Shown: positions 34,163 to 43,421 of the stretch, one piece after another | Layout of the letters: each line of letters starts with the position of its first letter | Numbering within the stretch: position 1 is the stretch's first letter | The notes under the pieces: generated by a model | Seen by the model: only the letters and a program-made list of their open reading frames with translations | Told to the model about the DNA's origin: nothing | Databases searched by the model: none | DNA from: Pandoraea vervacti | GTDB lineage: Bacteria; Pseudomonadota; Gammaproteobacteria; Burkholderiales; Burkholderiaceae | Direction: 5' to 3' | NCBI RefSeq assembly: GCF_000934605.2 | Contig: NZ_CP010897.2 | Coordinates: forward strand, 4,712,001-4,776,000 | DNA length: 64,000 nucleotides | Position numbers and translations under genes: made by a program

Positions 34163-35113
34163 TTACTTCACCTCCAGCGCCTGGGCGAGCGTCACCGGGT
34201 CCTGGAAGATGCTCGAGAAGTCGAGTCCCCCATGGCCGTTCGCGCGATGGACTTCGAAGATGCGCCGGGCCAGATCGCCCAATGGCGTCGCCACGTTGCT
34301 GGACTCCGCAGCGCCATGCGCGAGACGCAAATCCTTCGCCATCAGATCGGTCGCGAAACCGCCTGTATAACCACGTGACGACGCGGCATTCTCCATCACA
34401 CCGGGACACGGGTTATAGACCTCCAGCGTCCAGTTGCGTCCGGAGCTTTGCTGCATCACGGCCGAGAGCACTTTCGGGTCGAGGCCGTTGGCGATGCCCA
34501 GACGCAGTGCCTCGCTCGTTCCCGCCATCAGAATGCCCAGCAGCATGTTGTTGCACAGCTTGAGGGTCTGGCCGGCGCCGAGCGGGCCGCCGTGGTGAAT
34601 GGCCTTGCCCATGTTGCCGAGCAATGGGCGCATGCGCTCGACGAGCGCTGCGTCGCCGCCGACCATGAACGTCAGCGTGCCCGCAGCAGCCCCCGCCGTG
34701 CCGCCCGAGACCGGGGCGTCTAGCAGTTGTGTGCCCGAGCGGGCAATTTTCGCCAGCTGACGTGGGATCTCCGGCGGCACCGTACTGCTGTCGATTAGCA
34801 CGGCATCCTGCGGTGCGTTGGCCAGCACGCCTTGCGGACCGTCGTATGCGGCGAGCACGTGCTCACCGGCGGGCAGCATCGTGATGACGACCTGCGCATC
34901 GCGCACGGCATCGGGAATCGACTGCGCCGCTTTTCCGCCAGCGGCCACCAGTCGCTCCACCGCTGCGCCCGACAGATCGAAGCCGCGCACCGCATGCCCG
35001 GCGCTCACCAGATTGGCCGCCATCGGCCCGCCCATGTTGCCCAGGCCGATGAAGGCCACGCGTAGCGTCGCCCGAGTCTCCTGCCCAGTCCCTTGCTGAA
35101 TTTCCGTAGCCAT
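34163..35113 (-). CDS. mmsB: 3-hydroxyisobutyrate dehydrogenase
   Basis: This 316-residue NAD-dependent beta-hydroxyacid dehydrogenase converts 3-hydroxyisobutyrate to methylmalonate semialdehyde in valine breakdown. It has the N-terminal Rossmann motif VAFIGLGNMGGPMAANLV, the substrate loop LLDAPVSGGTAGAAAG, and the catalytic Lys in GAGQTLKLCNNMLL. The C-terminal DLMAKDLRLA is also conserved. A short N-terminal extension (MATEIQQGTGQETRA) is variable. It follows mmsA by 43 bases and, with the binding protein upstream, forms a co-directional set. CGGAGAC precedes the start. Confidence 0.92.
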   Translation of the reverse strand: MATEIQQGTGQETRATLRVAFIGLGNMGGPMAANLVSAGHAVRGFDLSGAAVERLVAAGGKAAQSIPDAVRDAQVVITMLPAGEHVLAAYDGPQGVLANAPQDAVLIDSSTVPPEIPRQLAKIARSGTQLLDAPVSGGTAGAAAGTLTFMVGGDAALVERMRPLLGNMGKAIHHGGPLGAGQTLKLCNNMLLGILMAGTSEALRLGIANGLDPKVLSAVMQQSSGRNWTLEVYNPCPGVMENAASSRGYTGGFATDLMAKDLRLAHGAAESSNVATPLGDLARRIFEVHRANGHGGLDFSSIFQDPVTLAQALEVK

Positions 35114-35156
35114 CGTCTGTCTCCGACATCTTCGATGTGTTCAGGGGGCACGCGAA

Positions 35157-36656
35157 TTACTTCAGCGTAATCGTGGTGTTGACGCCCGCCGGGCCGGTGC
35201 CGCGCGCTTGCCAGCGCGCCGTGACGGTCTTCGTCTGCGTCCAGAACAGGATCGCCTGCTTGCCGTTCGGCCCCAGATCGCCCAGCTTCGACGCCCGCGA
35301 CCCCGTGAAGCTGAACCACGCGACCGGCACCGGAATCGGCAGGTTGATGCCGACCTGACCGACGTCGATCTCATTCTGGAACTGACGCGCCGCGCCGCCG
35401 TCCTGGGTGAACAGCGCCACGCCGTTGCCGTTCGGGTTGGCGTTGACGAAGGCGATCGCCTCATCGAGCGTATCCACGCCCGTCATGCACAGGACCGGCC
35501 CGAAAATTTCCTCGCGATAGATCGACATGTCGGCCGTCACCCCGTCGAAGATCGTCGGGCCGACGAAGTTGCCCTGCGGCGCTTCGCCGACCGCGTGGCC
35601 GCGTCCGTCGAGCAGCAGCTTCGCGCCCTCTTCCACCCCGGCGCCGATGAGTTTCTCCACACGCGCACGCGCCTGCTTCGAGACGAGCGGCCCCACGTCC
35701 GCCTTGCGATCCGTGCCCGGTCCGACCTTGAGCGCTCGCGCACGTTCGACCAGCTCCGGCACCCACTCGCGCGCTTCGCCCACGAGCACCGCGACGGACG
35801 TAGCCATGCAGCGCTGTCCTGCGGCGCCGAATGCCGCGCCCAGCAAATGGTTGATCGCCTGCTCGCGGTCGGCGTCCGGCAGGATCACGCAGTGATTTTT
35901 TGCGCCCATCATGGCCTGACAACGCTTGCCCGCCTCCGACGCGCGACGGTAGATGTGCGTGCCGACATGCGTCGAGCCGATGAACGACACGGCCTTGATA
36001 TCCGGGTGATCGCAAATGGCGTTGGCAATGTCCGGCCCGCCATGCACCACGTTGAGCACGCCCGGCGGCAACCCGGCCTCCAGCGCGAGTTCCGCGAGAC
36101 GCAGCGATGCGCTCGGATCCTGTTCCGACGGCTTGAGCACGAAGGTGTTGCCGGTGGCGACGGCCAGCGGAAACATGAAGCAAGGGAGCATCACCGGGAA
36201 GTTGAACGCGGTAATACCGGCACAGACACCGAGCGGTTCGATGAGCGTGTAGACGTCCACGCCACCGGCCGCATTCTGCGCATACTCGCCCAGTTGCAGG
36301 GAGGCAATCGAGCACGCGTGCTCCACGACTTCGAGTCCACGCCCCACTTCACCTTCCGCGTCGGGCAGCGTCTTGCCGTGCTCGCGCGTGATCAGTTCGG
36401 CCAGCTCGCTCGTGTGATCGCGCAGCAGTTGCTGAAAGCGCAACATGACACGCATGCGATTGGCCTGCGACGTATTGCGCCAGCCCTTGTAAGCTGCCTT
36501 GGCGGAGGCCACTGCCGCGTCGAGTTCTTCGGGGGTCGCAAACGGCACGCGCGCGACGACTTCCTGCGTCGCCGGGTTCACGACGTCACGCCATTGCGAC
36601 GTCTTCGATTCAACACGCTTGCCATCGATGAGCAGCGGAATGGTGGGTAGGGACAT
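35157..36656 (-). CDS. mmsA: CoA-acylating methylmalonate-semialdehyde dehydrogenase
   Basis: This 499-residue aldehyde dehydrogenase converts methylmalonate semialdehyde and malonate semialdehyde, with CoA and NAD+, to propionyl-CoA or acetyl-CoA plus CO2. It shows NFPVMLPCFMFPLAVATGNTFVLKPSEQDP, the SFIGSTHVGTHIYRRASEAGKRCQAMMGAKNH region typical of MmsA rather than generic ALDH, and the catalytic Cys in GAAGQRCMATSVAV. The closing INLPIPVPVAWFSFTGSR is also diagnostic. ATG 36656 is preceded by GGAGAG. It is directly upstream of mmsB, so valine and propanoate degradation genes are together. Confidence 0.93.
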   Translation of the reverse strand: MSLPTIPLLIDGKRVESKTSQWRDVVNPATQEVVARVPFATPEELDAAVASAKAAYKGWRNTSQANRMRVMLRFQQLLRDHTSELAELITREHGKTLPDAEGEVGRGLEVVEHACSIASLQLGEYAQNAAGGVDVYTLIEPLGVCAGITAFNFPVMLPCFMFPLAVATGNTFVLKPSEQDPSASLRLAELALEAGLPPGVLNVVHGGPDIANAICDHPDIKAVSFIGSTHVGTHIYRRASEAGKRCQAMMGAKNHCVILPDADREQAINHLLGAAFGAAGQRCMATSVAVLVGEAREWVPELVERARALKVGPGTDRKADVGPLVSKQARARVEKLIGAGVEEGAKLLLDGRGHAVGEAPQGNFVGPTIFDGVTADMSIYREEIFGPVLCMTGVDTLDEAIAFVNANPNGNGVALFTQDGGAARQFQNEIDVGQVGINLPIPVPVAWFSFTGSRASKLGDLGPNGKQAILFWTQTKTVTARWQARGTGPAGVNTTITLK

Positions 36657-36706
36657 GACACGCTCTCCAGATCGAAACGAATACGGATGAAAGAATTCGG
36701 GGGAAA

Positions 36707-37945
36707 TTACTTCGCTGCCGTGCTTGTCTTCACGAGCGAGCAAGTCGATTTCGACAGCGGCTGGAAGGCTTCCGTCGCCGGGACGGTGGCCACTTTAGTG
36801 TAGTAATCCCACGGTCCTTTGGACTCGCCGGGAGACTTCACCTTGAACAGGTACATGTCGTGAATCACGCGACCGTCGGGACGAATCGACGCGTTGTGCA
36901 TGATTGGATCGCGAATCGGCAATTCACGCATTTTCTGCGCAACGACCTTCGCGTCAACGCTCTTGGCAGCCGCCACCGAGCGCAGGTAGTGCAGCACGCT
37001 CGAATACACACCGGCCTGCACCATCGTCGGCTTCAGGTTCTTGTACTTTTTCTGGAAACGGTCGGACCACTTGCGCGAGGCGTCGTCGAAATCCCAGTAG
37101 AACCCGTCGGTAAACAACAGGCCCTGTGCGGTGTTGAGTCCCAAAGCGTGAACGTCCGACAGGAACACCAACAGCGCCGCGAGCTTCTGCCCGCGCTGCA
37201 CGATGCCGAATTCGCGCGCTTGCTTGAGCACGTTGACGGTGTCCTGACCGCCATTCGCCAACGCCACGACCTGCGCCTTCGAGCTTTGCGCCTGCAACAG
37301 GAACGACGCGTAGTCGGACGCATTGAGCGGATGACGTGACTGACCGACGACCGTGCCGCCGAGCGTCTTCACGATATCGGCGGCGTCTTTCTCCAGCGAA
37401 TGCCCGAAGGCGTAATCGACGGTGATGAAGTACCAGGACTTGCCGCCGTCACCCACCACGGCGCGCGCGGTGGCAGCCGACTGCGAATAGGTGTCGAACA
37501 TCCAGTGAAAGCCCGTGGGCGAGCAGTCTTCGTTCGTCAGACGCGTGGTCGCCGGGCCGGAGAACAGGACGACGCGCTGCTTGTCCATCGCCAGCTTTTG
37601 CACGGCGAGCGCGGCAGCGGAGTTGGTCAGATCGGCAATCGCATCGACGTTGTCCCGGTCGAACCATTCCCGCGCCTTGTTGGCGGCCACGTCCGCCTTG
37701 TTCTGGTTATCGGCCGAGACCAGTTCGACCTTCATGCCTTTGCATTCGGCGGCCAGACAGTCGTCGATGGCCATTTGCGCCGCCACGACCGACCCGGCGC
37801 CGCCCATCGCGGAATACGTGCCCGACATATCGGTCAGCACCCCAACTTTCACGGGACGATCCGGCAACTGCGCAAACGAACCGACGCACGACAATCCCAA
37901 ACCCGCACCGAGTCCCAGCGCGAGCAGCCACGGCTTGATCTTCAT
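36707..37945 (-). CDS. LivK-type ABC transporter substrate-binding protein
   Basis: This 412-residue periplasmic binding protein (type 1 fold) has a signal peptide (MKIKPWLLALGLGAGLGLSC, cleavage near SFA-QL). The mature part opens with VKVGVLTDMSGTYSAMGGAG, the signature of branched-chain amino-acid/amide binding proteins, and contains four or more cysteines. No permease or ATPase genes are adjacent, so it must share them with another system. It lies 50 bases upstream of mmsA on the same strand, which suggests that its ligand (a branched acid or amino acid) feeds the MmsAB pathway. AAGGAGAC precedes the start. Confidence 0.88.
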   Translation of the reverse strand: MKIKPWLLALGLGAGLGLSCVGSFAQLPDRPVKVGVLTDMSGTYSAMGGAGSVVAAQMAIDDCLAAECKGMKVELVSADNQNKADVAANKAREWFDRDNVDAIADLTNSAAALAVQKLAMDKQRVVLFSGPATTRLTNEDCSPTGFHWMFDTYSQSAATARAVVGDGGKSWYFITVDYAFGHSLEKDAADIVKTLGGTVVGQSRHPLNASDYASFLLQAQSSKAQVVALANGGQDTVNVLKQAREFGIVQRGQKLAALLVFLSDVHALGLNTAQGLLFTDGFYWDFDDASRKWSDRFQKKYKNLKPTMVQAGVYSSVLHYLRSVAAAKSVDAKVVAQKMRELPIRDPIMHNASIRPDGRVIHDMYLFKVKSPGESKGPWDYYTKVATVPATEAFQPLSKSTCSLVKTSTAAK

Positions 37946-38109
37946 CGCTTTTTGTCTCCTTGAGGTCTTTATCGATCTCTTCTTGGTCTCTTATGCTTTT
38001 GCCGCCGACGTCTATGCGTGGCGCTCATAAATTGTATTTGTGCGAATTTGCTTTACATAGCGCATCGCTGCATCTACTTTGTGCAGAAATACACATAGGA
38101 GACAACGCA

Positions 38110-39096
38110 ATGGCACGTACCGGCGCGATGCGATCGACCGGCCTCTCCGGCCCCTTCGGCGCCCCGGGTGCCGAGCCGCGCCCGGACTGGGACGACCTTC
38201 GGTACTTTCTGGAAGTTGCGCGAACCCAGCGGGTCAGCGCTGCGGCGCTGCGCCTGGGCGTGGATCACACGACCGTCTCGCGACGCGTGCGCGCGCTGGA
38301 GCAGGCGCTGGGCACGCTGCTGTTCGACAAGTCGCGCAATGCGGGCTTTGCCCTGACGCCCGAAGGGCAGCAATTGCTCGTGTACGCCGAACAGATGGAG
38401 ACGGCGCTGCAATCGGCGTGCGAACAGGTAGCCGGTCTGGGACAGACGCTCTCGGGCCACGTGCGCATCGGCTCGACCGAAGCTTTCGGCACCTATTTCG
38501 TGACACCGGTGCTCTCGCGATTTCAGCGCGAATATCCCGCGATCGATTTCGACGTGCTGCCCGTGCCGCGCTTCGTGAGTCTGTCCAAACGCGAGGCCGA
38601 TCTGGCCATCACCATCGAGCGGCCGCAGCGCGGGCCGTATGTGTGCAGCAAGCTATGCGATTACCGCTTGCAGTTGTACGCCACCCCCGGGTACCTCGCG
38701 CGATACGGCGACGTAAAGACGTTCGCCGACCTCGTGGGTCGCCGCTTTATCAGCTATGTCAATGAACTGACGTTCAGCAACGAGTTGCGCTATCTGGAGG
38801 ACATCGTGCCCGGGGGCAACGTGGTGCTGCGCAGCACCAGCGTCATTGCGCAATATCAGGCGGCACTGCAAGGTGAGGCGCTGGCGATCCTGCCGTGCTT
38901 CATGGCGGCACAGGACCCGCGCCTCGTGCCGCTGCTCGTCGAGGACGTGGTCGTCACGCGCAGCTTCTGGATTTACTGCCACGAAGAGTTGCGCACGCTC
39001 AAGCGCATTACGGTGCTGTGGGACTATCTGCGCGACGCCGCCCAACGCAACGACGCGCTGCTGCAAGGCACGGCGGGGCAGTTGCAGCTCGTTTGA
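38110..39096 (+). CDS. LysR-family regulator, divergent from the mmsAB set
   Basis: This 328-residue LysR protein has a winged helix-turn-helix at about 28-90 (WDDLRYFLEVARTQRVSAAALRLGVDHTTVSRRVRALEQALG) and an effector domain starting GHVRIGSTEAFGTYFV. A 25-residue Gly/Pro-rich N-terminal tail precedes the domain. AGGAG lies eight bases before ATG 38110. It is divergent from the binding protein, mmsA and mmsB, with 164 bp between, so it is the likely regulator of that set. Confidence 0.88.
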   Translation: MARTGAMRSTGLSGPFGAPGAEPRPDWDDLRYFLEVARTQRVSAAALRLGVDHTTVSRRVRALEQALGTLLFDKSRNAGFALTPEGQQLLVYAEQMETALQSACEQVAGLGQTLSGHVRIGSTEAFGTYFVTPVLSRFQREYPAIDFDVLPVPRFVSLSKREADLAITIERPQRGPYVCSKLCDYRLQLYATPGYLARYGDVKTFADLVGRRFISYVNELTFSNELRYLEDIVPGGNVVLRSTSVIAQYQAALQGEALAILPCFMAAQDPRLVPLLVEDVVVTRSFWIYCHEELRTLKRITVLWDYLRDAAQRNDALLQGTAGQLQLV

Positions 39097-39112
39097 GGGC
39101 GGCCTAACGTTT

Positions 39113-39145
39113 GTTGGTGTCGGGTTGGTGTCGGGTTGGTATCCG
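39113..39145 (+). repeat. 11-bp tandem repeat (GTTGGTGTCGG)
   Basis: Two exact copies and one degenerate copy occur just after the LysR stop and before the end of the convergent LysR gene. Confidence 0.75.
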
Positions 39146-39152
39146 GCTGGCG

Positions 39153-40133
39153 TCAGCGAATCTTGCGTTGTTCTTCCTCGATGACGCCGGGCACGACCGC
39201 ACGCATGACCTCGATGAAGCGGCGCAGTCGTGCGGGGTAGTACTTCGCATACGGATAGATGAGGTACATCGGCAACGGCGTTGAGCGCCACTGCGGGACC
39301 AACTGGATCAGGCGCCCCTGAGAGATGTCCTCGGCCATCACCCAGGCCGATGCCACCCCGACCCCAAGGCCCCGCAATGCGGCACTGCGCAACGCGAACA
39401 GATTGTCGGTACTCATGCGCGGATCGAATGTAATGCGCTCCGATTCGTGCGTCTGCCGATGCGCCAACGTAAGCTCGGTGCGGTAAAACGTGGTGAGGGC
39501 CAGCCATGGCAGCGCCATCAGGTCGGACGGCCGCCCCGGGGGCGTGCGTCCGCGCACCAGTTCGGGCGACGCCACGACGATGCGCGGCACGTCGGTCAAC
39601 AGAATCGCCACGTTCGAGGGATCGCGCAACTCGCCCACATGAATGGCGCAATCGACGCCTTCGGCAATGAAGTCGGGCTCCCTGTCCTGCAGGAACCAGT
39701 GGACCTTCATGCGCGTGTAACGCTCAAGGAAGTCGACCAGCGGCCCGATCATCATGTCCTGCCCGAACGCATGCGGCACGAATACACGCAGCGTCCCCTC
39801 GGGCTCGTCGCCCGTGCCGCGCAAATCGGCTTCGAACGCTTCCCAGCTCGTCACCAGTTCCTTCGCTCGCGCGAAGCAGCGCTCCCCGTCTTCCGTGAGT
39901 TTCATCCGGTGGGTGGAGCGCTGAAGCAGTCGCAGACCGAGCGAACGTTCGAGCATTTGCAGACGCCGGCTGACGGTCGGTTGGGTCGTGCCGAGCAAGG
40001 CGGCTGCAGCCGATAGGCTGCCGGATTCGACGATGCGCACGAAGGTCTGCATCAGCTCGACACGGTCGGCGCCACTGGGCCGCACCGTCGCTGCGCCAAC
40101 CGCCGGATGTGGGGAATCGAGAGATTCTGTCAT
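39153..40133 (-). CDS. LysR-family transcriptional regulator
   Basis: This 326-residue LysR protein has the DNA-binding domain at about 22-80 (VELMQTFVRIVESGSLSAAAALLGTTQPTVSRRLQMLERSLG) and an effector domain similar to the AaeR/DsdC-like subgroup that controls efflux or detoxification genes. It ends in a basic helix (EEEQRKIR). ATG 40133 is taken as the start; a GTG at 40142 is possible. It is divergent from the MFS transporter gene at 40232, with 98 bp between, and probably regulates it. Confidence 0.87.
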   Translation of the reverse strand: MTESLDSPHPAVGAATVRPSGADRVELMQTFVRIVESGSLSAAAALLGTTQPTVSRRLQMLERSLGLRLLQRSTHRMKLTEDGERCFARAKELVTSWEAFEADLRGTGDEPEGTLRVFVPHAFGQDMMIGPLVDFLERYTRMKVHWFLQDREPDFIAEGVDCAIHVGELRDPSNVAILLTDVPRIVVASPELVRGRTPPGRPSDLMALPWLALTTFYRTELTLAHRQTHESERITFDPRMSTDNLFALRSAALRGLGVGVASAWVMAEDISQGRLIQLVPQWRSTPLPMYLIYPYAKYYPARLRRFIEVMRAVVPGVIEEEQRKIR

Positions 40134-40231
40134 ACGTCGCACGTATAAAGGTTGTACGGATTATAGGCCTACCGCTGCACCGCACCAAGCGAGACACTAC
40201 GCCCCGTGCCTAATCCACTGGAGCCTCACTC

Positions 40232-41458
40232 ATGAGTTCCGCTCAGCTTTCGAACACCGCGCCGGCTGCCCGCCCGCAGCCCGAGCTCTCCGCCCGGCTG
40301 ATTCTGTTGCTTGCCACGGGTACCGGCCTTACCGTGGCCTCGCTGTACTACGCGCAGCCAATGCTCGGCATCATGACCGACGACATCCACGCGGCCAATA
40401 CGACCGTCGGCTGGGTGCCGACGCTCACCCAACTGGGTTACGCGCTGGGCATTCTGCTGCTGGTGCCGCTTGGCGATCGCATCGACCGCCGCCGTATCGT
40501 GCTGACCAAGGGCGTGATTCTCACGCTCGCCCTGCTGCTGGCCGCCTTCGCCCCGGGCATCGGCACGCTGCTCGTCGCCAGTCTCGCCATCGGGCTGACG
40601 GCGACCATGGCGCAGGACATCGTGCCGGCGGCCGCAGCGCTCGCACCCGAGTCGATTCGGGGACGCGTCGTGGGCACGGTCATGACCGGTCTGCTGCTTG
40701 GCATTCTGCTCTCTCGCGTCGTGTCAGGCTTCGTCGCGCAGAACTTCGGCTGGCGGGCGATGTACGTCGTCGCGGCCATCAGCGTGGCGGGTTTCGGTCT
40801 GGTGGCATGGCGGGGTCTGCCGTCGTTCCATCCGACGACGCAACTGACCTATCGTCAACTGATCGGCTCGGTGGTGGGGCTTTGGCGCCGTCATCCGGCA
40901 TTGCGCCGGGCCGCGTTCGCGCAGGGTCTGCTGTCGGTCGGCTTCAGCGCCTTCTGGTCGACGCTGGCCGTGATGCTTCATGAAGCGCCGTTCCATCTGG
41001 GCGCCGCTGCGGCCGGCGCGTTCGGTCTGGCGGGCGCCGCCGGTGCGCTCGGTGCGCCGATTGCCGGTCGCATCGCCGACAAGAAGGGACCGCAGGTCGT
41101 CACGCGTCTGGGGGCCGCCATGGTGGCCGTCTCGTTCGCCGCCATGTTGTTCGCACCGATGCTCAGCCCGCATGCGCAACTGTGGCTGATCGGCCTGGGC
41201 GCCATCGGCTTCGATCTCGGGGTGCAAGTCGCGCTGATCTCGCATCAGACGATCGTGTACGGGATCGAACCGGCAGCACGCAGCCGCCTGAACGCCGTGT
41301 TGTTCGTCTGCGTGTTCATCGGCATGTCGCTCGGCTCAGTGCTCGGTTCGCAGGCGCTGGCTTACTTCGGATGGACGGGCGTGGCCTCGCTCGCCACGCT
41401 GGCCGCCCTCGGGGCGCTGGCCGTTCGGATGTGGCCGGGCACGACGTCGGCTCACTGA
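40232..41458 (+). CDS. MFS efflux transporter (DHA1-like)
   Basis: This 408-residue, twelve-helix major facilitator is of the drug:H+ antiporter-1 type. Motifs are YYAQPMLGIMTDDI in the first helix, the loop PLGDRIDRRRIVL after helix 2, and GTVMTGLLLGILLSRVVSGFVAQNFGWRAMY, which resembles the DHA1 motif C region. Such proteins export drugs or metabolites; the substrate is not known. TGGAG lies upstream of ATG 40232. It shares a divergent promoter region with a LysR gene. Confidence 0.87.
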   Translation: MSSAQLSNTAPAARPQPELSARLILLLATGTGLTVASLYYAQPMLGIMTDDIHAANTTVGWVPTLTQLGYALGILLLVPLGDRIDRRRIVLTKGVILTLALLLAAFAPGIGTLLVASLAIGLTATMAQDIVPAAAALAPESIRGRVVGTVMTGLLLGILLSRVVSGFVAQNFGWRAMYVVAAISVAGFGLVAWRGLPSFHPTTQLTYRQLIGSVVGLWRRHPALRRAAFAQGLLSVGFSAFWSTLAVMLHEAPFHLGAAAAGAFGLAGAAGALGAPIAGRIADKKGPQVVTRLGAAMVAVSFAAMLFAPMLSPHAQLWLIGLGAIGFDLGVQVALISHQTIVYGIEPAARSRLNAVLFVCVFIGMSLGSVLGSQALAYFGWTGVASLATLAALGALAVRMWPGTTSAH

Positions 41459-41460
41459 GC

Positions 41461-41492
41461 GACTTAGTGACTTAGCGACTTAGTGACTTGGC
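41461..41492 (+). repeat. 8-bp tandem repeat (GACTTAGT/C)
   Basis: Four consecutive copies of GACTTAGT, GACTTAGC, GACTTAGT and GACTTGGC directly follow the MFS stop. Each copy carries a TAG codon in the frame GAC-TTA-G, and the array precedes the terminator. Confidence 0.8.
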
Positions 41493-41506
41493 GGTAGACA
41501 GGTAAC

Positions 41507-41544
41507 AAGGGCCTTGCAGACGACTCACCGTCTGCAAGGCCCTT
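41507..41544. terminator. Bidirectional hairpin between the convergent MFS and nat genes
   Basis: A 15-bp perfect stem (AAGGGCCTTGCAGAC/GTCTGCAAGGCCCTT) has an 8-base loop. Minus-strand read-out is followed by GTTA; plus-strand read-out is followed by TGCGTT. Confidence 0.72.
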
Positions 41545-41591
41545 TGCGTTGGCGCCGACGCGTTTTCGCCACCGACCCATGACGAAGGCGC

Positions 41592-42452
41592 TTAGCGTAC
41601 GACCGGCTTTGCCGCCCCTGCCAGCGCACGTTCGAACAACTCGTCGGCGTCCACATCCGAGATGTCGAGCCCGAACCGCCCTTGCAGCACGTCGACGAGG
41701 TGAGAGGCACCGGCAATTCGCGTCTCGTCGAGCACATCGCCGTTCGGGTCGCGCTCGACGAGCTTGGTGTCGAGCAGCGCCAATCGCCCGTGCGGCAGCA
41801 CCCGGCATGCCATCAGATGGTTGGTGAAGATGGACTCCGGCGCGCTCGACGTGTACCAGTTGCCAAGCTTGTAGTCGATCCACTCGGCCGGTCGCGGCGT
41901 AAAACGATAAGTCGGCAGCCACGTCTGCGCCGATTTCACGCTCAGGCGGTATTCGGCAATCGCGTCATCGTGGTTCGCCCGTACGTTTTCCAACTGAAAG
42001 GTTTCGAGCGGCGTCGATTGCGCTTGCGTCGTATTCAGACGCAGCGGCGCGGTCAGCGTGACCGACCCGAAACCCACGTCCGCCAACCAGGATTCGCCGT
42101 CCAGTTCCACGCGCAGCAGCATGTGTGTGAGCGGCGCCTCGTCCGTGAACTTGCGGCCCCAGGCGACACGACCGATCAATGGCGTGACAGCGAATCCCAA
42201 ATGGGTGAGCGCACTGGCAAAGAGCGCGTTTTGCTCGAAGCAATAGCCGCCGCGCTTCGCGTCGATGAGCTTGTCGGCGACCGATGCCAGATCGACGTTG
42301 ACCGGCTTGCCGCGAATCGGATCGAGATTTTCGAAAGGAATGACCTGCGGGTGCAGCGCATGAATGGCGCGTAGCACGGCAAGCGAAGCCTCACGCGGGC
42401 CGGTGTAACCGATGCGCCGGAAATAGCGTTCCGGATCGAAAGCTTGAGACAT
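41592..42452 (-). CDS. nat: Arylamine N-acetyltransferase
   Basis: This 286-residue cytosolic enzyme transfers acetyl from acetyl-CoA to arylamines, hydrazines or arylhydroxylamines. The catalytic triad is visible: Cys in AKRGGYCFEQNALF, His in EAPLTHMLLRVEL, and Asp in SWLADVGFGSVT. It begins with the family's FDPERYFRRIGYTGP. Length is typical of bacterial NAT. It starts 14 bases after the stop of the glyoxalase-like gene, so the two form an operon that may serve detoxification. Confidence 0.92.
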   Translation of the reverse strand: MSQAFDPERYFRRIGYTGPREASLAVLRAIHALHPQVIPFENLDPIRGKPVNVDLASVADKLIDAKRGGYCFEQNALFASALTHLGFAVTPLIGRVAWGRKFTDEAPLTHMLLRVELDGESWLADVGFGSVTLTAPLRLNTTQAQSTPLETFQLENVRANHDDAIAEYRLSVKSAQTWLPTYRFTPRPAEWIDYKLGNWYTSSAPESIFTNHLMACRVLPHGRLALLDTKLVERDPNGDVLDETRIAGASHLVDVLQGRFGLDISDVDADELFERALAGAAKPVVR

Positions 42453-42466
42453 ACCTGACCGCCTTT

Positions 42467-43000
42467 TCAGTCGCTCGATTCGCAGAAGCGAATATGGTTG
42501 TTGAACGGATCCGTCACGCTCATCTGCTGCCCCCAGTCGAGCGCTTCGATGCCGGGGTTCATGTTCGGATAGCGTTTGGCCGACAGTTCGCGTTGATACG
42601 CCTGCACGCCGCGCATGAAGACGAAGGTCGTCGCTCCCGGGCTGGCGTCGCCGTAATGGCCTGACAGGTGCAGCGTCATGCCGGCGCGAGAGACCTGACA
42701 GTACAGAGGCATGCCATCGGCAAAGCGATGTTCCCAATCCAGCCGGAAGCCCAGAAAGTCGACATAAAATTCGCGCGCCCTGGCTTCGTCGAAGATCCGG
42801 TGGATCGGCGCGACGGTATCGAACACGATGCCGTCCTCGGCCGCCGACGCCACCTTGGCGGCGAGCACATTCCAGTCGGCAAAGCCGAACTGCGCGGCGA
42901 CGGATTCGAGTGACTGTGCGTGGGAGATATCGATGCCCTCGCGCGCAAGACGTTCGCGCAGGGAACGGGCCATGACTTTGGCGTCGAGATAGGTTCGCAT
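42467..43000 (-). CDS. Glyoxalase-superfamily protein with N-terminal Glyoxalase_8-type domain
   Basis: This 177-residue protein has a short helical N-terminal domain (about 1-55, KVMARSLRERLAREGIDISHAQSLESVAAQFGF), the element seen in 'glyoxalase superfamily' proteins classed as Glyoxalase_8. A bleomycin-resistance/VOC beta-alpha-beta fold follows (about 60-175, FYVDFLGFRLDWEHRF, MTLHLSGHYGDASPG, MSVTDPFNNHIRF). VOC proteins bind metal or sequester toxic compounds. ATG 43000 has AAGGA at good spacing; ATG 43009 would overlap it. It is first in an operon with nat. Confidence 0.8.
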   Translation of the reverse strand: MRTYLDAKVMARSLRERLAREGIDISHAQSLESVAAQFGFADWNVLAAKVASAAEDGIVFDTVAPIHRIFDEARAREFYVDFLGFRLDWEHRFADGMPLYCQVSRAGMTLHLSGHYGDASPGATTFVFMRGVQAYQRELSAKRYPNMNPGIEALDWGQQMSVTDPFNNHIRFCESSD

Positions 43001-43421
43001 GTTTGCCATCCTTGTGTCGTTCGATAGCGGCGCATTCGATCAGTGCTCGCGTTGCTGATGCGCGCCGCCTGAGGAACGGGACGGACATGCGTTGCCTGCG
43101 ATGCTTTCACCATTCCCTGACGGGAGCGAGCGGCAGGCAGCATCGGCCTTGGCGGCCATTCTAGCAGCAACGCCGGGCCGCCTGCCATCCGGCGGGAACC
43201 CTGGCCCGGTAGCGCGAACCGTCGTGCGGCGTCACCTTGCCTGTCGCCGTCCGCCGCTATCCACCCGCTATCCACCGCTGTCCGCCGCCGCCCATGCAAT
43301 GCCGAAATGCGATGGCCGACTGCCGAATTCCATATTGGCCGGCATCGCAGCGCGCCGGTATAGTGGCGCTCGTTGGCCGGCGCGACATCGTCGGCATTCG
43401 CTTTTTCGGAGTACGTCTTTC
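43001..43421. other. Divergent gap between the glyoxalase and ZapE-like genes
   Basis: These 421 bases hold no gene I can support. Short imperfect CTATCCACC/CTGTCCGCC repeats occur at about 43256-43290. Promoters for both flanking genes should lie here but are not obvious. Confidence 0.5.
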
